From Volutella citrinella (Eukaryota; Ascomycota; Sordariomycetes; Hypocreales; Nectriaceae): 64,000 bases of DNA. Below the pieces are notes generated by a model, which did not search any database, was not told the origin of the DNA, and saw only the letters and a program-made list of their open reading frames with translations. Below, piece after piece: positions 10,059-21,600 of this stretch (the first letter of the stretch is position 1; every line of letters begins with the position of its first letter). The translations under genes and the position numbers were made by a program. The stretch lies in the NCBI GenBank assembly GCA_034401135.1, contig JAWZSP010000002.1:1736001-1800000 (forward strand), read 5' to 3'.

Positions 10059-11210
10059 ATGACGAAACCAAAGAAGGCAAAGAGCAACCCAATACAGGCC
10101 GCTGTCCAGGGATGGATCACCTCGATGCCATCTTCAACAGTTCACGATGACCACGAACTGCAAAATGAACTTATAAACAGCGCTCCTAAGCGATTTACCA
10201 TCTACGAGCCCATGGCCCTACTGCCTTCAGGTAGTTTTACTAGCTTACCCTGGACGAGCGTCATTCAGTCCATTGGACGAGATGCGTCAACGGACTTGTG
10301 GGTTCGGATACTGCGTGAGTTGTCTTCCCAGGCGAAAGGTCCGTTGACCCATCTAGCTATCAACGAGGGTATTCCGCTCCACAAACAGGGTTCGGAGGAA
10401 AATGTGATGCGAAGTCCAAACGGTCTTCGCACACTCCGCGGCGACTTTGGCCAAGCCAGTTCGCCAGACGCACCTTCAGAAGCGGATTTTGACAACACTC
10501 TTTGGGTTTCGACGAAGCAAAACGGCATTTTTCAGACATGGGCACCCCGGTGGACGATGTTTAGCCGCGGCAACATTAAGGAGAAGGCACGGTTGCTCGA
10601 GAAGAAAGCGAGCGCTAAGAGGTCCGAAACTCGACCGTCGGAAGCCCCCTGGGCCGTTGACCTGTATGCGGGAATCGGGTACTTTGTGTTCTCTTACGCG
10701 AGCCTTGGCCTGAGGGTCCTATGTTGGGAAATCAACCCGTGGAGCGTCGAAGGGTTGCGGAGAGGCGCCAAAGCCAACCGCTGGAGCGTCAAAGTCGTGC
10801 AAGGAGAGGAGCTGGAAACGCCGGTTGAAGAAGTGCTGGGCGGGGGAGAACAAATCATCGTCTTCCTTGAGAGCAACGAGGAGGCGCAGCGGAGGCTCCA
10901 GGCCCTCCAAGCCCGTGGCCTCGCAACGGATATTCGCCATGTCAACGGCGGTTTCCTGCCCACGAGCGAGCCAGTGTGGCGACAAGCGTGGGAGGTCACG
11001 GCGCCTTCGCCCGAGACATGGCTGCACCTCCACGAGAATGTGGGCGCCGCCGATACGGAATCGAGACGGCTGGAGATCCAGCGTCGGCTAGAGACCTGGG
11101 CGGCACAGAACGGGACGGGACGCGCAGTTGATGTTGAGCATGTTGAGCTGGTCAAGACGTACGCACCAGGCGTCTGGCATTGCGTCTTCGACGTACATGT
11201 TACAAAATAG
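10059..11210 (+). CDS. tyw2: tRNA wybutosine-synthesising protein 2 (TYW2/TRM12), SAM-dependent
   Basis: Single exon, 383 residues. The Rossmann SAM-binding motif is VDLYAGIGYF (200-209), followed by WEINPWSVEG (223-232), which is characteristic of the Trm5/TYW2 class. A TWAPRWTMFSRGNIKEK segment (160-176) precedes it, as in TYW2 and Trm5 where the conserved FSRGN box lies before the methyltransferase core. TYW2 transfers the 3-amino-3-carboxypropyl group of SAM onto the tricyclic base at position 37 of tRNA-Phe in the wybutosine pathway. The frame is open to 10014 but the first ATG is 10059, in a good context (ACAAAATGAC). The gene ends 121 bp from the convergent EF-hand gene. TYW2 rather than Trm5 is preferred because of the C-terminal layout and the NPWS motif. 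Confidence 0.88.
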   Translation: MTKPKKAKSNPIQAAVQGWITSMPSSTVHDDHELQNELINSAPKRFTIYEPMALLPSGSFTSLPWTSVIQSIGRDASTDLWVRILRELSSQAKGPLTHLAINEGIPLHKQGSEENVMRSPNGLRTLRGDFGQASSPDAPSEADFDNTLWVSTKQNGIFQTWAPRWTMFSRGNIKEKARLLEKKASAKRSETRPSEAPWAVDLYAGIGYFVFSYASLGLRVLCWEINPWSVEGLRRGAKANRWSVKVVQGEELETPVEEVLGGGEQIIVFLESNEEAQRRLQALQARGLATDIRHVNGGFLPTSEPVWRQAWEVTAPSPETWLHLHENVGAADTESRRLEIQRRLETWAAQNGTGRAVDVEHVELVKTYAPGVWHCVFDVHVTK

Positions 11211-11331
11211 CCTCTATGTCCGCATGGAAAATACAATATTACATTCGTCCGTCATTATGTTCATACGCCGTCGCCGACCGAAGCCCGCATATTCCTGCCG
11301 TGTGCGCCTACACATGGATGAGCCACCTGCT

Positions 11332-11996
11332 CTAGTTGGCCCTTCGGAACTTTTGCGGAATGTTGGCCTCGATGATGGGCACCTTGTCCATTTTCTCGCG
11401 GCGCTCCTGAGCGTCTTCCAGCTCCTCGTGGTGCTTGAAGTGCTCAATATCCTCGGGATGGGTCAGGTCCTCAAGCTTGGTATTCTCGTCGTGGTACTTC
11501 TCCCAGTGGTGGATCTCATACTCGTACTCGTCGTCGCCGTGGTGTCCAGGGCCCGTGTTCAGGTCCGGCAGCGTTTTGCCAGAGTTGATAAAGGCCTCCC
11601 ACTCGGATCGAGTGACAGTGCGGTCACGGTCCGTATCCATCAGGCCAAACAGGGTATTTAGGATCTCATCCTTTCGCTGCTGGGTGACGTGCTTGTTTGA
11701 AGTATCCATGAGGCCATAAGTGCGCAGAAGCTCGTCGGACTGCCAGATGCCGTCGCTGTTGTAGTCGTGCAATGCGAAGAAGGACGAGGCGTCCCAGCCG
11801 TCGACGTGGTGCTCCTCTGCACAGGGTCAATGTTAGCCCTAGTCGCATGCCCATCAGCTTGTCACGGGTACTTGCCTGCCATGTGCTTCGTCATCCAGTT
11901 GGCGTTGGGGTCTACGACTGGCTTTTGAGAACGGGACTGGCCATGTGCGGCAACAGTGCCGGCGAAGGCGAGACCGAGGAAGGTCGCCGCGCGCAT
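11332..11996 (-). CDS. Secreted or ER-lumenal EF-hand calcium-binding protein (nucleobindin/calumenin-like)
   Basis: Two exons, 11996-11876 and 11816-11332, giving 201 residues. The first 18 residues (MRAATFLGLAFAGTVAAHG) are a clear signal peptide. Two canonical EF-hand loops follow: DYNSDGIWQSDE and DTDRDRTVTRSE, each with acidic residues at positions 1, 3/5 and 12. The C-terminal half is rich in His, Glu and Asp (GPGHHGDDEYEYEIHHWEKYH and a HPEDIEHFKHHEEL helix), as in nucleobindin-like proteins. It has no KDEL or HDEL end, so it may pass through the ER or be secreted. The intron 11817-11875 has a GC donor (CAG|GCAAGT) rather than GT; only this donor keeps the reading phase and gives MAEEHHVDGW across the join. 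Confidence 0.85.
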
Positions 11997-12731
11997 GTTG
12001 AAGCTGCGGATGATGTGAGGTTGCGATTGATGCAGCGAGAGCTTTCGTAAGTATCGGGTGCGGGATGAAGCTTCCCAAGAGCGAGCAGAAGTGAAAAGCG
12101 ATCTTGCACAGTCGTGCTTTAGAAAGGGTGAGGCGAAGAGTAGAGACGATGGGCGCCCCCAAAAGTGTCGTAATGGTGTGGAGAAGTGGAGGGTGTCAGG
12201 GGCGGTCGCCAGAGCCAGCGACTGGCGTTGCTGGTGATGACCGGGGTTATAGGTGCTGGTTAGTGGGCGTTCGCCCGTTCACTGCGATCAGTGTCCTGTG
12301 GCTGGGCGGGCCACAGGCCGTTGAAACGGGCGCTGATGTCATAACGTGGCCCTTGCAGACGGCCAAGCATGGTCGAGGTGGGTTGCTGGAACGGGAGATG
12401 GACGGCAATTGTCTTCAACAATAGCATTCTGCTACATTCCGGAGTATCTTCCCTTCTCATTGACCTCACACGAGCTCTAGGACCTGTCGATTCTGCAGCA
12501 GACCTTATCTTCAAGGGACCCAGATCCCTGGTCCGTTAGTGGGCGTGATTGTCCCTTTCATTCCCTTTGCATCCTGCGGGGCGTTGCTTCGCAGAGTACG
12601 TACCCGCCTACCTTATTTATCTCGTGACTTGGCGTCGAGCTTTGCCAAGTAACACGGTTGGCTCGGTAGAAAGACGCGTCGCTCATTGCACCACAACTCG
12701 ACCTTAGCACTGCAGCACCGACGCCATCACA
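11997..12731. promoter_or_regulatory. Divergent intergenic promoter, EF-hand gene / ORC6
   Basis: 735 bp between divergent start codons. Short frames here have no recognisable content. No specific regulatory motif is claimed. Confidence 0.5.
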
Positions 12732-13936
12732 ATGAGTCGACAAATCGAGCAGGCTTTGCTGTCTTTGATGCCAACATATGGCTCGGACCTGCCGCCATCC
12801 CTTGTCGAGTTGGCCGGGTCACTCCTCGCCCAGTCGCGGCACCGTGCAAGCACATTGAAGGCTGAGGAAGAGATTGCCAGGCTTTACGCCTGCGCTAACA
12901 TCGCCTGCGATAGGTGGGTGGAACAAGACTCTAGAGGAGATCTTTCAACTGACCAGGTTGCAGACTGAAGATCACCCTCGATCTACCACCAATTGAGCCG
13001 CGACCACCCATCCCGCCCCGAATTTACCGACGGCTCTATACTCACCTGGACAACATCCTGGGCGCTGCTACACCATCGCGCTCTAGGCCAACCAGGACAC
13101 GCACGCCTAGCACAAGAGATGATGTTTTAGGCAGCTCACCCGCCTCTGGCGCAAGACCTCTGCCTTCCCGCGCAACACCTTCAAAGGAGCAGACACTGGC
13201 CCAGTTCCGAACGCCGTCCAAGGCAAGCGGCACCACACCAACCAAATCAGCCAGGCAAAGCACGGGGGCTTTGAATGAAGGGCTTCATTCTTGGATCCAA
13301 CCAGTCACCAGATTCATTTGCAATGAATCGGACCATAAGAGGCTCGCCCCGACTATCCTTGCTGGTGTGGAATCTGTCGTGATGCCTGCTGGTCGGAGAA
13401 CAGAGGATGAGTGGATCCTGCAAAATATTACTGCTCTGCTAGGCGCCCTCTATTTCTTCGTTACAATGCGGGTTAAAGCTCTTGCGGCATCCGGAGGTCC
13501 CATTGACCGCGAAGGCTACGTCCCACTACGAAAGGAAATCCTGACGTTACTTTCGCGAGCGCGCAAGGAAGCCGTCCCTGATGACTTGCGTGGAGACGAA
13601 GATTGGGAAGGATGGAAGACACTGAAGACCAAGGATTTTGATGATGCCATTGCAAAGGTCAATGAGCGCGACTGGCTCGCCGCTGACTGGTATCAAGGCA
13701 TCACTGATGTTGTCAATTTCTCGCAGAGAACCCGCCTGGACGACGACGCCGAAATGCTGGACGATGAGACAATGCCAAGGATGCAAGTCACCCGAGCCGA
13801 TTCCATGTTTCAGGACAAGTATGATTTTCTAAACGAAACGAAACGCGCAGACTACGGAGTTTGGAAACAGTCAATGCTCGCCAAGATCGATCAATTATTG
13901 GTGACAACTGCCACAATGGAAATAGATACAAAATGA
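12732..13936 (+). CDS. orc6: Origin recognition complex subunit 6
   Basis: Two exons, 12732-12913 and 12964-13936, 384 residues. The intron has GTGGGT and TTGCAG and joins AG|A in phase to give CDRLKITLDLPP. The N-terminal domain (about 1-100) matches fungal Orc6: ALLSLMPTYGSDLPPSLVEL, then LYACANIACDR and PPIEPRPPIPPRIYRRLY. It is a cyclin-box-like, TFIIB-related fold. Residues about 105-165 are a Ser/Thr/Pro/Arg-rich linker with several SP/TP sites, suitable for CDK control of origin licensing. The C-terminal half (TEDEWILQNITALLGALYFFVTMRV, about 208-232) is the second conserved domain. Orc6 is a subunit of the complex that loads Mcm2-7 at replication origins. Confidence 0.93.
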
Positions 13937-14117
13937 ATGCGCAACATCTGCCCTGATTGGGCTCCCAGTCCACCTGCAAGAAAACTGTCTACTAAGTTCT
14001 AAAGGCCGGTCTCCTCTCGAAGCCCACCATGGAATCATCCAGTGGCTGCCGAGATATGTTGGATACCGTCTCCGTTCCGCCGTTGACGGAAGTTGGCTTG
14101 GAAGCAATCTTTACTTT

Positions 14118-15125
14118 CTAAGCCTGGAAACCACGGCCGATGCTGCGCTTTGCAATGGGGTTGCCAGGAGCAGCGCTGTAGGTAGCGATAGGTCCAGAGC
14201 CGCTACCGCCACCTCCCCGGCCGCCAGTAGCCGTGGGCTTGGAAGGGGCCGTGGGGGTTGGGACAAGAGGCTCATCGCCACCCGGGGCACCAGTGGGGAG
14301 AGGGTTGCTGCCGGTAAAGTCGCCGTCGTCGCCGCCGGGGAAGCCACCGAAGCTGCCAGTGGGGAGGGGGATGGGGTTCTTGCCGCCGGTTCCCTTGGAT
14401 GGGCGAGGAGTGGGAGCGCTTCCACTTCCCTCTCCAAAATCGGGGAAACCACCGGAGCCACCGGTAGGAAGGAGGTTGTCATTATCGTCATCGCCCGACG
14501 AGCCCTCATCGTCGGCCCCACCAGGGAATCCAGCACTGGGGGTGGCAGCGGGAGACTTGTTCTTCTTGCCCTTGTGCTTGATGGCACTACCACCCAATCC
14601 ACCAGTAGGTGTAGGAATGGGACCCTCAGGGAGACCGGTCGGCCTGGTGGTATCTTCGCCGTCGTCACCACCCAAGCCAGGGATAAAGTCCCAGAAGCTG
14701 CCACCCTTGCTGCCTCGCTTGCCAGTAGGGGTAGGGCGAGGGCCGCGGGTGCGATCGCCGCTGCCAAAGCCGGGGAAACCGCTGCCGGGGGTAGGAATGG
14801 GCGAATCGTCACCGCCACCAAGGAAGCCAGTGGGGAAGATTGAGCCGTCGTCGTCGCCGTCGTCGCCGCCGCTGCTGCCGCCGCCGGGGAAGCCTGCGCC
14901 GGGGGTGGGGAAGAGAGAGCCGTTATCACCCTCATCGTCACCACCGTTACCACCACGGCTGGGGAAGCCGCCAGCAGTGCCGGTGGGGGCCAAGCCAGAG
15001 GCCGTCGGGTTTCCGAAACCACCGCCAACCTTGCTGGCAACGGGTGCCCGCTCGACGTTGATGGGACCGGCCATAGCAGGGCCGCCGAGGGCCAAGGCCA
15101 CAGTGAGAATGGACAGGATGGCCAT
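14118..15125 (-). CDS. Secreted glycine/proline/aspartate-rich repetitive protein
   Basis: 335 residues, no intron. The start is the ATG at 15125; the open frame a few codons upstream begins at a TTG. Residues 1-20 are a good signal peptide (MAILSILTVALALGGPAMAG). The rest is a degenerate tandem array with the theme PTG-x-GGFPGG-GDDGDD, about eight copies, with Pro-Thr pairs (PTPTG) and short Asp-rich blocks that could bind cations. A basic patch (AIKHKGKKNK) interrupts it around residues 184-196. It ends IAKRSIGRGFQA; the KR pair is a possible Kex2 site that would release a nine-residue tail. No enzyme domain and no clear GPI signal are visible. It may be a cell-wall or secreted structural protein. 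The GC-rich repeats keep the complementary strand open as well (14233-15276), which I treat as a shadow. Confidence 0.75.
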   Translation of the reverse strand: MAILSILTVALALGGPAMAGPINVERAPVASKVGGGFGNPTASGLAPTGTAGGFPSRGGNGGDDEGDNGSLFPTPGAGFPGGGSSGGDDGDDDGSIFPTGFLGGGDDSPIPTPGSGFPGFGSGDRTRGPRPTPTGKRGSKGGSFWDFIPGLGGDDGEDTTRPTGLPEGPIPTPTGGLGGSAIKHKGKKNKSPAATPSAGFPGGADDEGSSGDDDNDNLLPTGGSGGFPDFGEGSGSAPTPRPSKGTGGKNPIPLPTGSFGGFPGGDDGDFTGSNPLPTGAPGGDEPLVPTPTAPSKPTATGGRGGGGSGSGPIATYSAAPGNPIAKRSIGRGFQA

Positions 15126-17639
15126 TGTGGATAGAAGAGAATTCAAGGAAGGTTGTGAGTTACAAGTGAAAGACTATCGCAGATGTCTGATGAGAAAAGA
15201 AGGACTGATCACAGATGCCAGCAACTGGATCGCCAGTGGTGAAAGAAGGTGGATGGCAAATGTGGTAGTGAGATGATGCTGATGATGAGAAAGTTGAACA
15301 TGGAGATGTAAACATTTCTTATATATTCTTCTCGCAGCGGCTTTGACGCCATCTCCTCCTTTACTAACCCCCCACATCCCGTTTCGTATCCTCTGCTGAG
15401 CAAGGAGACGTCAATAGAGCTGCGACGAAACACGAGATGGCCCCGGGAGGTTGACGGCGGGAGGTTTCACGGCCTGTTTCTTCCATGTTGATGCCCTAGG
15501 GCCCTTGCGAGCGACGCATGGGAAAAGAAAGAATGGATCGAAATCGATGGCCAAAGCTCCCAGGCCAACGGCCGACCCGATTTTCCACTCTAATTCTCCG
15601 GGCTCGAGCCACCAGTCGGAGGCAAGACTGTGGTCGAGGGTTGCGCAAGCAGTTTCGTCTTAGTGAAGAGCCGTGCGCCGCCTCGGCCAATCGTGAATGA
15701 CGCGGCTCGCAATGATGGCAGGGCAGCTATTGATTGCACCAGCCCGTGCCGCGCTATTACCGGGGCAAGAGGCTCAATCGCAACGCGTTTCAGAATGATA
15801 TGGGCGAGCTTGGTGGACCCCGTCGCTATGGGTCGTGGTGACGTTTCAAGGAGTTGGTTGACCTTGACTCGCTATAGGTGGAACATGCGATCGCCCAGCA
15901 CGGAGAAACGGTCTATTAGCCACTGGATACCACCCCGCCACGCGAGGATAGACTACACAACCCAGCGGCGACCAAGTCCCCTGTGCCATGGTGAGACAGG
16001 GCGAGCTTCAGAGGATGATCTCGAAGGGAGGAATCATCCCAGAATCGTCGTTTGTTTCCTCGAACCATGGGAAACCCAGCCACAAGGTGGCACAACGAAA
16101 CTATTTCACTCGATTTGCCACATTAGCCTCTCTCGCCTCATCGGTCGCGTCCCTTGCCCGTCATGCGCGGGATTAGCTCCCATGGGATTCGACAATTTTT
16201 TGTCTTGGATTTATGAGGCTCGCGACATGATGAGCAGTGGATGAAGCAGGTCGGGGCCAATGCTCGTCGCGAATGTACGGCCGATTGGCTTTTTACATGG
16301 ACCAGCAGCGACCATCCAGGCGGCCCTTGTAGATCCAACATGCATGCCACAGGGGCAAGAGCACGCCAGAGGGAGAGAGACGGCCAGCTCGAATCTCCCC
16401 CCCAGCTACCGCTTGATGCGACAATGCAACGCCAACGGCTACGAAGCACCCAGTATCCAGGCCGTCTGAATGCCGGGGTGTGGGCCAGCCCGCGCGGCTC
16501 AGTCGCCCCAGTCTCTAGGACCGTCCAACTGGACGGATTCCCCATTTCGGGCATGGATGGTGAACTGCGCGTCCATTGTCCATTAGCATGGCGGACGTCT
16601 GTGGTCTGATGTGCCGGCTAGACGGTACTACTAGACCTCCTTTCTTACGGAATGTCCAGGATCTTCGTCTCGTCTCCTTGTAATATCCATCCGATCATTT
16701 TTACCCACATCGCTTGACGCCCCAGAAGATGTTGTGATCGAGGTGGGATTGCCGTCAGAATGAAGGACATTCATAATTTTTTCTCCTTTCGACCGTCTGG
16801 AAGCTTAGCCTGGCGCCATCTCCCTTACGCAGTGCTGTCAAAGTGTCGCTGGGGATATCCCATCATTCTTCTTCCAATCCGGGAGTTCTGATCTCGAGTA
16901 GAAATGGAGCAGACACCGCTAGGGATGCAATCACATCGAAGCTCGACCTCTCGCACCTAGACGAGACCTTTGAACGTTCAGGACAAAATCGGAATCCAAG
17001 TGCATGGCTTCGTAAGTCGGTCTGAGTTGCGGGCTGTCACACGGGGGCCCTTTCGTCAGGAAGGGTTGAGAAGATATTGCTTTGCATGGCTGTGCTTCTG
17101 TCACCCAAGTTGAATCACAGAATGGAATGTTCACAAATCAAACTCAAGCATGGCTCCGACAACAGACAATTCTGCTGCCCGCTCTGTGAAATCAAGGTAA
17201 GGAATTTCCAACTGGGAGTTTTGCCCCCTTTTGAGGTAGATGTCATCAACGGTCTGCACGACCGGCCAGAAAACCAAAGGCCCAATACCAATAATTCCAT
17301 CTCGAGTGAGCAGCAGCAGCTCTGGCTTGTTTCCACACTGAAATACGACTGCTTTGTACTACCTTAGGGTAACGAAATGGGTCAAGGGCTTGCATCTCGG
17401 GCCTCCTTCTCGCAGAGCGCACTTTGGCTGGTCTATAGCTCTGCGCGGTACTTGGAGAGAAGCGTCGCATATTGCACACCGTGCAGGCGGCATCACAGCG
17501 GTATTTTGCGGTATTTTGCGGGAATTGTGGGAGAACAATGTTCAAACCAGGGGATAGCGCAAGCTGTCTGGCGACTCCCCGCCGGTCTAAGATGCTAGAA
17601 TGGTGTATCAAGTCTCTCCATACATGCTTGACCACCTGC
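15126..17639. other. Intergenic, 2.5 kb without a supported gene
   Basis: The part nearest 15125 holds the promoter of the secreted repeat protein, including a TATA box. Further right, the longest frame (15630-16244, +, 204 codons) has no recognisable content. A perfect 10-mer tandem (gtattttgcg, 17501-17520) is present. A GTAAGG donor after an ATG at 17151 is probably chance. Confidence 0.5.
15319..15325 (-). promoter_or_regulatory. TATA box of the secreted repeat protein gene
   Basis: TATATAA on the minus strand, about 195 bp before the ATG at 15125, just downstream of a GC-rich stretch. A TGTTTAC forkhead-like word follows directly. Spacing is long but within the fungal range. Confidence 0.35.
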
Positions 17640-18670
17640 CTATGCTAGTTTCCCGGGCACAAACGGATGCCCTGAGCTCAAACCGCCGTCTACCGCCCAC
17701 GCCTGGCCATTGACATAGCTGCTCTCGTCACTGCCCAGGAACAACGCGACTCGGGCGACTTCATCGGCGTTGCCTCCCCTCTTCAAGGGATTGAGCTGCC
17801 CAATCTTCCTCTCAGTGCCGCGCGCCCGCGCAGCCTCATACGTGGGCGCCGTCATGCCCGTCTCGATGATGCCTGGGCAGATGGCGTTGACGCGAACGCC
17901 CGTGCCGGCGAGCTGGTAGGAGATGGTTTGCGCCAGCGACACGACGGCCGCCTTGGACGCCGAGTAGGGCGTGGAGCCGGCGTTAGAGCGCAATCCGGCG
18001 ACGGAGGCGGTTCCAATGATGCTGCCGCTGGCCTTGGGCTTCTCGGCGCTGGTCTTCCTCATGGCTGGCGCGGCGTATTTCGCAGCGAGGAACACACTGG
18101 GAGGGGCAAGCAGTTAGTTACTCTGAAATGGTGGTGCGCGCGCGTGTGCATGCGTAGTGAGATACCTTAGAGTGTTGGTTTTGAAGATGGACATAAAGTC
18201 GTCGTCCTTGAACTCAGTGAAGAGTACCGGGGGTCCCGCGACTCCGGCGTTGGCGAAGAAGACATCGAGGCGTCCATAACGCTGGACCGCATCATCTACG
18301 ACCTCCTTCACCTTGGCCTCATCCGCGGCGTCGAAGCACCAGGTATGCACCTGGACGCTGGGAAAGGCTGCGTTGATCTCTGCCTTGTGGGCCTCCAGGT
18401 TGGACCCATCGTAGTCGCAGATGTACACGGCGCGGGCGCCACTCTCAGCATACAAGTGAGCGGTGGCCCGCCCAATGCCCATGGGGGAGTTTGCGCCTTT
18501 GGAGGAATCAGCTATTTGAGGCGAAGCGTATTGGATCAGGCGGAGATACCAGTTATGATGACAACCTTGCCCGCCGCCCTTGGGCTGCTAGATGCTGAAG
18601 CTACCCTGTTAATGGGCGGCAGCAAATGCTGGCCGACAGCGTTGATGCGTTGCTGCGCCTTGTCGGACAT
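17640..18670 (-). CDS. Short-chain dehydrogenase/reductase (classical SDR, probably NAD-dependent)
   Basis: Three exons: 18670-18550, 18496-18166 and 18096-17640, giving 302 residues. Both introns have GT-AG borders and keep phase. The cofactor motif is [10 protein letters not shown] (40-49), followed by an acidic residue at the end of the second strand (CDYD, 67-70), which favours NAD over NADP. The NAG motif is at 123-125. The catalytic set is Ser182 (TASVAG), Tyr195 and Lys199 (PYSASK). PGIIETGM (225-232) follows. The C-terminus [15 protein letters not shown] is typical of the family. The substrate cannot be predicted. Neighbours give no pathway hint: a non-coding stretch lies on each side. 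It runs divergently from the receptor-like gene, 3.5 kb away. Confidence 0.9.
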
Positions 18671-21600
18671 GGTGTGGTAATGGTGGTTGCAAATGTCGCT
18701 TTGGTGTGGCAGGGGAAGCTGGATGCGGCTCAGCTATTGCAGAAGAACAGCGCACGAGACCAGACAGCGTTTCTGTGTATAATCGGAAAATGAAGCATTT
18801 CAGGGCAGGCCAGGACGATTTGGATGATCGCCAGCGTGACGGGGGTGAGCACTGAGACCTGGCAGCCGAATCCAGTGAGGGGCCCCTCTGAGATGTGGGC
18901 CGGGGGCCGAGGCTCGGTCGCCAGAATCTGGGGAAGGAGGGAAGAGATGTGCTGATTTGAGTTCGTCACGTGGCTCCCTGGGTTAACGACGACCATTGGC
19001 AGTGCTTCAACTGATTTCATGAATCCAAGTAAAATGGGAACCTCCCGTCGGCAAGTACAGAATTCACACTTTGCTGTGCGCCTTGGAGGATGCCACCGGA
19101 ACGCGCGAGATTGACGCGCCGAAGCCATGGGCTACATACTGCCCAGGAGGGCCTCTCGAAGCATCAGCATTGCCATACGGTCTCGGCAAATTCGCCCAAT
19201 GCCCAGCAACTGCACGCCCAGATTGGAAAAAGCGGCCGTCTGCATCGGAGATCGAATCTGTACCCTCTGGGCTTCGGACAATATACCCTCAAACCACCCA
19301 GGTCCGCAAGCCCGTCGCCGGTAGTCGCGAGATACGATCCGCCAGTGGCTGGATGCAGCTCGGGTTGAGCCTCCCGGGGCTTCGGGCGTAAAACCCCGGT
19401 CTTCGTCATACCATCGCGCACCTAACTGCCCGAGGCTGGGGCAGGATTGCAAGGCGGGCAGAGGAATATGTTCGTGCCCAAGCCGAGTCAATGAAAGCAG
19501 CGACGACCAAGCACTCCGTCCTACATCACGACTACCGGGCTGTCAGGCCAGACCTACTGCTTGTATCCCACCTCACGAAACTTATGACTGCTTCGTACAT
19601 GAGTGCTATGTCACGACACCCTGTTCCTATGTCACTACCTTGGTAGGCTATGTGGCGTGAGAAAAAAAAAAAAAAAAGGACCAACGGCTGCCACGACATG
19701 ATTGTGGCATCAGCCACTGGCAACCTTTCTCGGTGATGGATGCTGGCCCACCACACTTCTCGAAGCGGCTTGAAATGGCCAAGAGATAGGAATATCGCTT
19801 CTAATTCTATTTAGAGGAAACTGTGCCTTTCTACCCGGCTTTGAACGCGTGGCTTCGGCGCGTCATGGTCTCATTACCACGGCTCTCAGGCGAAAGCAGC
19901 CTTGAGCCAATGGGTTGCTGCAGAGACCGGTGCTTTCCGTCCTGCAGCTGGATTGCCATCAAAATCGTGGCAATCTGCCGAAGCCAATTCCCCACGTGAG
20001 TACCACCGGCTGATGCTGTGCAAGGCCGATGGCGTTCGCCCCTGGTCCTCGTTTGAAGGACTTGCATGCCTGCGCATCAACTGGCAGATGGTAGGAGCTA
20101 AGGCATACTTACTGGGAGTCTTCGTATTCTAGACTCTCTTCACAAACACTCTTCCAGACACATTCTACCCTACCAAGGCCGATGCCAAGGCGGGATACAT
20201 GCAGTAGTAGGCGGCCCATGGCCTAGCAGGAGTCACCGCAAGCGCAACAAGGACCTCCGCCAATTGGAAGCTGCGTGTTTCCTGGCTCGAATAGGCTATC
20301 TGACGGGCGACCCTCGGAGAGGTAGGCTATCTATCGTATTTGAGCCTGGTTGCGTGCTGTAGTCCTGTTTTGGATAACGCCACTGACAGCCTCTTTTGCA
20401 CAAGAAGGCTGCCACAAGGCCTGGGCTCTGCGCAAATCTTGCGGTCAAGTATCCTTGCCGCATTCTTACAAAGCCGTCCATCGGTCTGCGGTCCTGCCTG
20501 GCCCCGACACAAATATTGGGCCTCCAACGCCCCCTCGACTTGCCCGATTTTGGTCTTCGGCCTCACGAGATCATCAGGAATATCGATAGAATCATGTCTG
20601 GCTGGGGACTTTTGGTCGATACGCCAGGCAGGGCCCCTGATATTCGACTGGGCGGGCCAGACACGCGTCCTCCCATGCCAAGGTCTCTCTCTGTACCATA
20701 GCTGGATATCGAGAAGCTGGACCGCCGGCCTCCTAGGACTTGACTCGCTGCACATGGCACAGCCTTCGCGAAGCACAGGAAATAATTGGATACCAGCATG
20801 TGCGACCCCAGTCGGATGCTCGCTTGATCTACCAAGCAATTGCCAGCAACCAACGCTTGATGGAACATTGGTACATCATAATGGCTATTGGCCTCGCACA
20901 AGGTTTTCCATGAACCACACAGGTTGCAATCAGGGCAGCTGAGGGTGCCACCGCGTCAAACAGAGCGTGCAGGTCACTAAGAGGAGGCCACCGACTGGCG
21001 ACGGCGATGCAAGACTGGCACCCACCAAAGGGCTTGGCATCATCTGTTAATGTCATGGCAATTACCATCTGGACTAATTTCGTATGGCGAGTGACCCTAA
21101 TCACCCTCCAAGCGCAAGTCTACATCGGCGGGGGAGCGATGAAAGAGATGTTGAGAGTGAGGGCGAGTGCGAGATCAAGAGCAAACATGATGATGCCGTT
21201 CGACATGGGACTGAAACACCGTGTGGTGGTGGCTGCCACGCCAAGGTCGCCGTTTGGCTACAAGAAAGCCTCGTTCTTGCGGCTGCCTGGGTTCAGGGCT
21301 GGGTGTGTTGTCTGCGCCCAAGCCTTGTTGGCGGAAGCACAAACGGCCGCTGGGCGATTTCTCGAATCATGCAGCGAGCATCTATGCCACCCGCCGCCAT
21401 ACGCATCCATCCGATCGAGGCTTCCCCCCGAGTCTGAGGCTTCCCCCATCCAGCTTCTTTCAACCGCGATCTACGCCTTTCTTGCAGTTCCAACATGAAA
21501 ACCTAGCACGCAGTTTACGCTTACAGAGACTGTTGGGCTGTCCGACAGTGCTCCCCCTCCCATATCTCTCCAGTCCACTGCTCTTGCAATGAAATGCGGC

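Noticed and set aside
14233..15276. 347-codon plus-strand frame opposite the secreted repeat protein
   Set aside because: It is the reverse complement of GC-rich repeats, with no signal peptide or domain; the minus-strand protein explains the sequence.
17151..17200. ATGGCTCCGACAACAG... followed by GTAAGG, like a first exon
   Set aside because: No downstream exon in a consistent frame was found before the stop of the dehydrogenase gene.
19132..19491. 119-codon minus frame that looks partly protein-like
   Set aside because: No known domain, and no splice-compatible neighbours on either side.
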